A stretch of 64,000 nt of DNA, from positions 5,208,001 through 5,272,000 of the forward strand of contig OZ005702.1 in the NCBI GenBank assembly GCA_963930775.1, in the 5' to 3' direction. A program made the translations under genes and the position numbers. The DNA comes from Cliona cf. orientalis (lineage: Eukaryota; Porifera; Demospongiae; Clionaida; Clionaidae). Positions within the stretch are counted from its first letter, which is position 1; every line of letters begins with the position of its first letter. Shown in pieces: positions 57,801 to 64,000 of the stretch. A model generated the notes under the pieces. It saw only the letters and a program-made list of their open reading frames with translations, was not told where the DNA came from and made no database searches.

Positions 57801-59376
57801 GTGTCTGTAGGGAGGACAAATCAGCCTCAGCCACTTTCACAGCCTCAACTGGGATGCATGGGAGGAAGAGAGAGAAAGGAGACAAACTAAGAGCTGAGAT
57901 CACTTAACTAGTGAGTAAAATATATTAATTTTGTCTTCATACAGTACTCACCGAGTTGTCTTAAACACTCCTTCTCCTTCTGTGAAGCCTCGTCCAGCTG
58001 TAATTCGAGCCGACACCTGATCATGGCCTTGAGAGTCTCATCACAGTCTCTGAGCAGCTGCCCCGATCGACGCTTCAGATCGAAATTGTCTCTTGCGGCG
58101 AACCGTGCATAGCGATACGCCTCCATGGTCTGCTCCAGAACCTCGCTGGCTTTGAATAGTGTAGTCTTGCCCTTTGTGGCCATGTAGATGACACTATTCA
58201 CCTGGCTCGAGACCTGGCCTGGGACAGCTGTATTATGAAATTTCATACAGTGGTAGCATAGCGTATCATGAAAGGGGGGGGGGGGGGCATGAGATTAAAT
58301 ACTTCATTGTGGATTCTTGAAAAGGATAGTACTGACCATCTTGTGTGGGTCTTGCTTCTCCAATTGAGTCCTCAATCTCTTTCTTATGCTTCTGGATATC
58401 CTCATCTGCATACCATTACATCACCATGCATGGCACATTTGAGAAAACTGTGCAATTTTAATATGCCAACACTGCACTTTTAATACATTGAATTTTCAGT
58501 TGGTACCTAGAAATGGCAGAGGCTGGACTTCCTGCATGTCTGTATCCAGCTCATCTTTATCCCTGTACACCAGCTTCGACTTCACTTCGGCAAGTTTATT
58601 ACGAGCCTGTACGCAATGATAAATTTAAACCGATACTTTATTCGTTTACACAGTAACCTCGGCAGTAACTACATAAATCTGGGCTATTCCAGATAATGGG
58701 CGTACACCTCTGTGGAGGAAGAGATTTGCATATTGTACCCTAAATACTACTTAAATTTTTAAAATCATCATCGATACTAATCAATTTTCTGATTTTATCC
58801 CATAAAACTAATCAGAATCCCCATCTTACCCTATAAAACTGATCATAATTCCTCCACACCCTGGATGAGCGACCGCATCAATACTTGTTATTTGCTGCCA
58901 TGTCCCCTCAATACCGTATCCAATCTAATTAACGCGCCTCTCTAATAGATGCGCCACCTCGGCCTGAAGTGTAATTTTCACGCTCTATTTAAATGCACCC
59001 ACCCACGCGTCCCTATACTTTTGTGTACAAATTTTGCGCGCCACCTGGTCGCGAAGGATAATTTTCACGCTCTAATGGCGCGCCACCCAGCACTCGTAAT
59101 TATTTTTTTCATGGCGTATTAATTAGATCGGATACGGTACTTTATTACTATCCACAATGGTGCCTACAATACTTCATTAAAATCCATAAAAATACCATAG
59201 ATACTTCATTAAATCACCTCAAAATCAACCCTTCAGCACTAATCAACCTTCCTCCACAGGGCCGGGTATCTTTATTAACTGGAATAGCCCAATTTAGCTT
59301 CTTTTAGCACCTCCTCGATGAAAGGCCTTGTGTTCTCCATCATGTCCATCGTTACATTCGCCACAGATCCGTCCAT
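51818..59376 (-). CDS. Coiled-coil protein with C-terminal DEATH domain, 10 exons
   Basis: The exons on the minus strand, in order, are 59376-59311, 58606-58507, 58405-58337, 58227-57952, 57848-57663, 57564-57256, 55678-55500, 54766-54535, 52428-52336 and 52164-51818. Every junction is GT-AG with matching phase, and the total is exactly 619 codons. The start (MDGSVANVTMDMMENTRPF) and the first donor are the least certain. Residues about 20-470 are heptad-rich, charged helices (KKNRENQRRLEEELTQLREK; LKQVDERLRQLRPGM). The last exon is a DEATH domain (KWRNIGTYLEFQQGELDII; LSVWYQWAPG; LKNALRQAGLGRAANDL), like the one at 6008. A TGA at 57325-57323 (codon 313) would remove everything after the central coil. 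A likely role is a self-associating partner that offers a DEATH surface to NLRs. The coiled-coil family is not recognised. Confidence 0.75.
52515..52960. repeat. Intronic repeats shared with 59409-59520 and 15823-15990
   Basis: 52515-52640 (AGAGCTGCAACTGGAGTCAA; CCTTGACCCGTTGACCATCA) matches 59409-59520 just upstream of the gene's first exon, same strand. 52797-52960 matches 15823-15990 in NLR1 intron 3 (GAGATATTTGGGTATTTGTA). These are dispersed repeats without clear ends. Confidence 0.6.
52961..53708. other. Intron of the DEATH gene, no feature
   Basis: Non-coding. ACTAGAGCTCTCTTGAGCACAA near 53082 resembles the head of family R1 but does not continue. Otherwise nothing is recognised. Confidence 0.5.
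53709..54260. mobile_element. Pogo/Tigger-type MITE, 552 bases
   Basis: CAGTCGAGCCTCCGAACAAA at the left, and TTATCAGAGGCTCGACTG at the right in inverse, have TA outside both (53707-53708 and 54261-54262). The arms contain repeated TCGGAGGTT words. No transposase frame. It is in the 2.1-kb intron before the 52428 exon. Confidence 0.7.
54829..55383. repeat. MITE with TACCGTAAAGTC ends
   Basis: TACCGTAAAGTCTGGTAAGC on the left is answered by TTAACCGGACTTTACGGTA on the right. GCGCTTATTA/TAATAAGC words repeat along it. A partial relative lies at 14908-15110. It is in the intron between exons 55678-55500 and 54766-54535. Confidence 0.65.
55709..57066. mobile_element. Foldback element with long arms, 1.36 kb
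   Basis: The left arm CAGGAGCGCATAATGAGAAG and its inverse CTTCTCATTATGCGCTCCTG at the right start long mirrored arms (55709-55910 against about 56855-57066; 55985-56030 against about 56095-56150). A left-arm copy is at 15124-15570. A 28-base imperfect hairpin (56230-56257 with 56265-56292; TCTCTACGC, ATTTACACA) lies in the middle. It is entirely within an intron of the DEATH gene. Confidence 0.6.
57180..57210. repeat. C-run and CT-rich tracts in the DEATH gene
   Basis: There is a C run at 57191-57206, and a TCTC/CCCT-rich tract at 57590-57655 forms the pyrimidine tract (on the minus strand GA-rich) between exons. Both are error-prone to sequence. Confidence 0.6.
58681..59292. repeat. MITE in intron 1 of the DEATH gene
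   Basis: GGGCTATTCCAGATAATGGG on the left mirrors TTAACTGGAATAGCCC on the right, and CCTCTGTGGAGGA/TCCTCCACAG lies inside each arm. TAAAT(C)TGGGC occurs at both outer edges. It ends about 18 bases from the proposed first donor, close enough to affect splicing. Confidence 0.6.
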
Positions 59377-59789
59377 TTTCAAGTGGGTCACTCCCATACG
59401 CGCTGTACCCAGAGCTGCAACCGGGGTCAAGATTTTTGACCGTCTAAACATTGAACGCTTGACCACGGCGAATTTTTGCCCTTGACCCGTTGACCATCGA
59501 CTAATTGTGCATGCGCAGAATCTCATAGATCACTCGTGTCCTTTGTACCCATACTACATGTACATACCAACCCCACCCCCTGACGATCACGCATGCGCAT
59601 TCTACTTCTAGCCCAGTCAGGGTTGCAGGACATGACATGGGAACTTGCAGAGCTGTTAGTTGCATGCACAATGTCATGAATTTTTGTGGGGACAGCTGAC
59701 ACGTTGCACGCTATAAAAAAAGAGCTGTTTTCAAGCATTCCTCAGTCAGCATCGAATAGCTACAATTTGTCACAACTTTCTACATTAAT
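59377..59789. other. 5' flank of the minus-strand DEATH gene
   Basis: No TATA box is obvious. It carries the repeat shared with 52515-52640, and GCATGCGCA words near 59510 and 59592. It separates the gene from an NLR fragment. Confidence 0.5.
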
Positions 59790-59930
59790 TTTATCTGTTC
59801 AGGAGATGCTAGCTGCACTTCATATAATACCGTATTATCTCAAATGCCAGCCAGTGAGCAGATCTCAACATTTGACTCCATATTCAATGATGCTAGTGCT
59901 CGATTTAGTGCAGTTCTTCAGTTTTATGAT
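59790..59930 (+). pseudogene. NLR2-like post-NACHT fragment
   Basis: DNA identity with NLR2 at 48368-48500 is high: GCCAGCCAGTGAGCAGATCT, CAACATTTGACTCCAT and TTCAATGATGCTAG run almost unchanged. It holds only the segment from SVQEMLAALH to FSAVLQFYD, with a frame change at the ATACCGTATTATCTC insertion near 59826. It is an isolated remnant of a third or fourth NLR copy. Confidence 0.8.
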
Positions 59931-60757
59931 ATAGCTAGGGCCCGTGTTGAGTGAGCCTGAGCTCAAGAAAGCAACAATCTATAATGATGTATGATAAAAT
60001 TATATCAAAGCTAGCTACCACCACGGCAGTAGCTATACTGGATATATATTGCCCTATGTCAAGGGCATGCCAATATCATACATGATATTGCCCTATGGTA
60101 CAGTTGATACCTGGCCCAGTGGTCATCACCACACTCGTAGTGCTATTGTGGGGATGCAAACCAGTTAAGCTTTCTACTATGCCATATACTGTGTACAGTA
60201 GATAAGTTTTAAGCTTTCTACTATGCCATATACTGTGTACAGTAGATAAGTTTTAAGCTTTCTACTATGCCATATACTGTGTACAGTAGATAAGTTTTAA
60301 TAGAGAGTCCACTGTATTTGGTTAGTTATATGTTGGTTGTGGTTTTAGTGTGTTCATGTGATGTCATTCACTAGCTTTGTTGTCTTGTTCCATAATTTTG
60401 TGTGTGCACATGTCTGTGGTTTGTCTGGTCATTTTCCATTCCTTTTTGATGTCCCTTTAGCCTACAGTTTCATTGCTAGTTCACTGACACCACATCTCAT
60501 ACATTTTGACACTACACCAGTTGCATTTTCATCATGTTTCTTTGTCCAAATTTGACACTTTTAATGTTTATTATACTTATTATCATAATATTATAGTACC
60601 ATTGCGAATGAGTGTGTACTAATGTACTGTACGTATTGTCCTTTTCATAATAAGTGCTTGCATGTAATTTTTACCTCGCGCGCATGGGCAAGGGATAAAG
60701 CAATCGTCTGTTGTCGTTGTCGTTGTCGGCACGAAAATCGCCAGATCTCGAGTTCTA
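59931..60757. other. Repeat patchwork, no gene
   Basis: It contains a 44-base tandem (60167-60299), a copy of the 24705 repeat (60322-60510) and a tail-only R1 copy (60670-60752, GCGCGCATGGGCAAGGGATA with GTCGTTGT repeats). Confidence 0.6.
60167..60299 (+). repeat. Tandem repeat, 3 copies of 44 bases
   Basis: Units starting AAGCTTTCTACTATGCCATA at 60167, 60211 and 60255 are almost identical. Each contains the near-palindrome ACTGTGTACAGT. Confidence 0.85.
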
Positions 60758-62224
60758 CACTGGAAAAAATGCACACTAAATTTTAGTAGAAAAAGTACCC
60801 ATTTTTAGTGTTTTTGCTGCTCACTGTCACAAGCCATGGTTTGTCTAGATTTTAGTATGCCTTTTTTAAATTTAGGAGCCATGTTCTTACTTTTAGTGGT
60901 CGATACACACAACTTTGTCCCACTAGTTCTTGGATACACAGTACTTAATTATAGTAGATTGTATCTCATTATTAGTTGTCTCTGCTACAGTTTCATTAGC
61001 AGAATCCACTCTCAAAATTAGAAAAATGATCTTATTTTTAGTTACTATAAACTAGTACATAGATTATATACACCACTTAGTCTTAGTGTCACATACTTAA
61101 GTATAGCAATTTTACATCCAACAACTAGAAGTAAACAACTCAACACTAGAATGCAAAGATAAGACAAAGAATAACTGTCAGTAGACTATGGTCCATAAAA
61201 TAAAGAACTACAGCAAATAAAGCACTCTATAGGTCAGTATTAACAGCAAGCTGTTCAACAAGATCCAGTTTGTTCTATCCTCACCAATTATTTCTCTCCC
61301 TCTGCGAATCAAGTTCAGATGGTTTATCCCATTCAATCGATGAAACTGTTGAATAATCATATCGTTTGCCTCGATAGGGAACTGGTGGAAAATAATAAGT
61401 GTGTCAAAGAGTGCTATTAGCCATGACAATAGAATTATCTTACCTTTATAATTTTCGTTCCCTCATAAGTTCACATGCAGTTAACATGGAAAAGGTTGAT
61501 CGAATTTTGCCGAAATTCGGTGCCTTGATGAGAAACTGCAATATCAAATCTATCAAATAAGTGCTACTAGAAATGAAGATGAATCTACCTTATCAAGGAA
61601 TCAACTGTTACTGTTGATATCTGTGCCGTGTGTAAATGAAAAGATAAACAACACATCAGGCTTAAACACAATTGTCTAACCTTTTCTTTTGTCTTAGCCT
61701 TTTACAAAGAAAGTTTCAGATGATGTGCTGCCAGCCAAGTAGTCAAAATTCCACGGTCAACTGTCAGTTGGAGAGCAAAATACCACTGAGGGGATTCCTA
61801 GTTATCAGAGTATCTAAGCTTACCAGGACCAGAAATAGCAGGTGTAGACTCTAGCTTCACTGCATAAAGCCCAACATGAGGAGGGATCCACTACTACCTG
61901 AGGCATCACAACCCATAGGTTAAACTCCCGGGGTTCAAACTTTCATAAGGGTGCAATATTGGCAGATTAGACACATTATACGATAATTATAGACTGTAGA
62001 CTGTCTAAAGTGAATTGTAGATGCTTCTCCAATACTAGACACTTTGTATACATACATTAGATGATGTCACATAATATTGTATAAATTCAGTCTTTTAACT
62101 TATCTGAAGTGTCTACAGTGTCTAAAGTGTCTACAGTTTCCACATTATATGCGCTATATACACACTCTATACAGATAATATATTATGTGCAACATTATAC
62201 TGTATGTGTATAATGTATATAAAG

Positions 62225-62615
62225 TGCCACAACCCCCTTGCCAAACTATTTAATGTTTAAATACCACGACCCCCTGCCAAACCATTTAATGTTTAAACAC
62301 CACGACCCCCCTGCCAAACATATTTAACGCCATGATCCCCTGCCAAACTTAATTTTAATGTTTAAATGCCATGACCCCCCTGCCAAACTATTTAATGTTT
62401 AAACGCCACGATCCCCCTGCCAAACGTATATTTCAATGTTTAAACGCCACGACCCCCCTGCCAAACGTATTTCAATGTTTAAATGCCACGACCCCCGCCG
62501 AGTGTATTAAATGTAATGTTTAAATATCTCGATCCCCTGCCAAACGTAATGTTTGAATAATGCCCTGCCAAATATATGTTTAAGCACTCGACGACTCTGC
62601 CAAACGTTATAATGA
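62225..62615. repeat. Minisatellite, about 10 units of roughly 40 bases
   Basis: Units follow CCACGACCCCCCTGCCAAAC plus a variable A/T part with TTTAATGTTTAAA or TTTCAATGTTTAAA. Unit length varies through the A/T part, and the last units are degraded. Confidence 0.8.
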
Positions 62616-62699
62616 TAATGAGACCAGTCATTTCCCCTCTAATAATTTTATATGTCATTAAAACGAAAACACTCAACCATTGACACTTTTGGCATTCTA

Positions 62700-63415
62700 T
62701 TCAGTAATTGTACGTAGTCTATACACACCAACTCTATACAGTCTATTGTGAACTGCAGTCTAATGTGTGTATATAGTGAGTCTAATCAATGCAATATTGA
62801 CACTTTAGACACTTTAGACATGGCGTTATTATAGATCTATTAATTAAAGTCACCGTAGATCTAGTTTATACACACTAACTTTATACAGTCTATTGTGAAC
62901 TACAGTCTAATGTGTGTATATAGTGAGTCTAATCAATGCAATATTGACACTTTAGACACTTTAGACATGGCCTTGCATTGCAGATCTATTAATTGAAGTC
63001 ACCGTAGATCTAGTTTATACACACCAACTCTATACAGTCTATTGTGAACTGCAGTCTAATGTGTGTATATAGTGAGTCTAATCAATGCAATATTGACACT
63101 TTAGACACTTTAGACATGGCCTTGCATTGCAGATCTACTAATTAAAGTCACCGTAGATCTAGTTTATACACACCAACTCTATACAGTCTATTGTGAACTG
63201 CAGTCTAATGTGTGTATATAGTTAGTCTAATCAATGCAATATTGACATTTTAGACACTTTAGACATGGCCTTATTATAGATCTAATAATTAAAGTCACCA
63301 TATTATATCTAGTTTATACACACCAACTTTATACAGTCTATTGTGAACTGCAGTCTAATGTGTGTATATAGTGAGTCTAATCAGTGCAATATTGACACAT
63401 TAGACACTTTAGACA
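62700..63415. repeat. Satellite array, 5 units of about 149 bases
   Basis: The anchor TACAGTCTATTGTGAACT starts at 62737, 62884, 63033, 63182 and 63332 (spacings 147, 149, 149, 150). Units contain GTGTGTATATAGTGAGTCTA and ACACTTTAGACACTTTAGAC. Nearby non-array sequence (62060-62180) has related CTACAGTGTCTAAAGTGTCT words. Confidence 0.85.
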
Positions 63416-64000
63416 TTCTCTGGTAATAACTAATGTTAAGGCCATAATAATGCTTGATAAAAATGTAGTGGTACTTTTGATACTTTACACTTTAGACAAT
63501 TACACTTTATAGTCTACACTTAATACTAAATAATACCATACTATACACTTATATATAATAGGTATAAAGTATATTATGTCTAAATAGCCTATATTGCACC
63601 TTTCTCCAAACTTTTGTCTCAATAAACTCACTTTTGAGTCCAATTGCTTCATGCATCACTCAGGCTTCTAGATTCACATCCATGATCACCAAAAGCCTTC
63701 CTTTTCTGAAGTAAAAGCGTTCTAGCCCGAGCTGGAGTCCATTAGCAGCCGTGGCAGCAGCAGCCAACACGAGCGCACCCAGCAGCCACTTCCAGTCTCC
63801 TCGTGCATGCTTCAAATTAATTTTGAATTTCTGTCACATGTATATCACGTGCATGCATACCGCCGTTTTGGCCCCGCCCACTAGATTAGTGCAAGATACT
63901 AGGATTTAGTGTCTAGCTCTAATAATAGTATACTTGCACTACACTTTAGTATGCATGCACTGGAGTCTGTAGTGGGAGTGGTACTTGATGATAGTTCGTA

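Larger units (their letters stand above)
61949..63602. mobile_element. Satellite-bearing insertion inside C2
   Basis: C1 reads straight through this point (near 37464, in ACAAAAGTTTGAACTC). The block has imperfect inverted ends: GGGTGCAATATTGGC and, in reverse, AGGTGCAATATAGGC, each followed by TTAGACA-like words. Inside are two different tandem arrays. This looks like a separate transposon carrying satellites. Confidence 0.6.
60758..64000. mobile_element. Element C, copy C2, inverted relative to C1, runs off the window
   Basis: It begins CACTGGAAAAAATGCACACT after TA (60756-60757). In reverse it matches C1 from 38691 downward: 60758-61945 corresponds to about 38691-37470, and 63603-64000 to about 37462-37080. 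Identity is high over hundreds of bases (for example ATTATAGTAGATTGTATCTC). The other end lies beyond 64000. A 1.65-kb satellite-bearing block absent from C1 is inserted at 61949-63602. Confidence 0.75.

Noticed and set aside
62225-62615. CRISPR-like appearance of evenly spaced 40-base units
   Set aside because: Spacers are not unique; the units are continuous, variable-length minisatellite copies in an animal genome.

Overview
This window is nuclear DNA of an animal. Genes are split by GT-AG introns, nearly all of them in phase 1, and are embedded in very dense, mostly non-autonomous DNA transposons. The clearest genes are NOD-like receptor (NLR) loci that combine CARD-like, DEATH, NACHT and leucine-rich-repeat (LRR) domains. 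The style of these genes, the short introns and the sea of TA- and TTAA-flanked inverted-repeat elements fit a demosponge best. That is an inference from gene style; another marine invertebrate with an expanded NLR family cannot be excluded without a database search.

Layout. About 1.2-23.1 kb on the plus strand holds exons that can be chained, all in phase 1, into one large NLR gene (NLR1). They are a CARD-like exon (1248-1554), a linker exon (5438-5620), a DEATH exon (6008-6343) and a giant exon (17356-23091) carrying four copies of an unrecognised module, a NACHT ATPase and LRRs. Its 11-kb third intron contains a nested transposon nest: an outer TA-flanked element (8959-14763) interrupted by a Tc1/mariner element (9222-14557). 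Between the Tc1 ends lie a DD34E transposase, a decayed BEN-domain gene with introns and a truncated non-LTR retrotransposon. From 27.0 to 30.5 kb lie the 3' exons only of a V-ATPase subunit H gene. From 30.5 to 43.3 kb there is almost nothing but transposons, including a four-level nest at 34.8-40.3 kb in which an element sits inside the material that interrupts its own sister copy.

From 45.0 to 49.4 kb is a complete three-exon NLR of 994 aa (NLR2: DEATH-DEATH-NACHT-LRR) with a TATA box. Around it lie decayed LRR or NACHT-tail fragments (43.3, 51.2 and 59.8 kb), one joined in frame to a reverse-transcriptase fragment. From 51.8 to 59.4 kb on the minus strand, and convergent with NLR2, is a ten-exon gene for a coiled-coil protein with a C-terminal DEATH domain. 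Its frame is broken by one TGA. The right end (60.76-64.0 kb) is a second, inverted copy of the 3.3-kb element at 35.4-38.7 kb, enlarged by a satellite-bearing insertion.

How the genes may work together: the NLRs would act as cytosolic sensors that oligomerise through NACHT after LRR sensing and signal by DEATH-DEATH contacts. The minus-strand coiled-coil/DEATH protein is a plausible adaptor or partner. Several otherwise well-kept genes carry single-base lesions (V-ATPase H near 27875, BEN near 11729, Tc1 near 12405, TGA at 57325). These may be true decay or assembly errors, and that should be settled before calling any of them pseudogenes.
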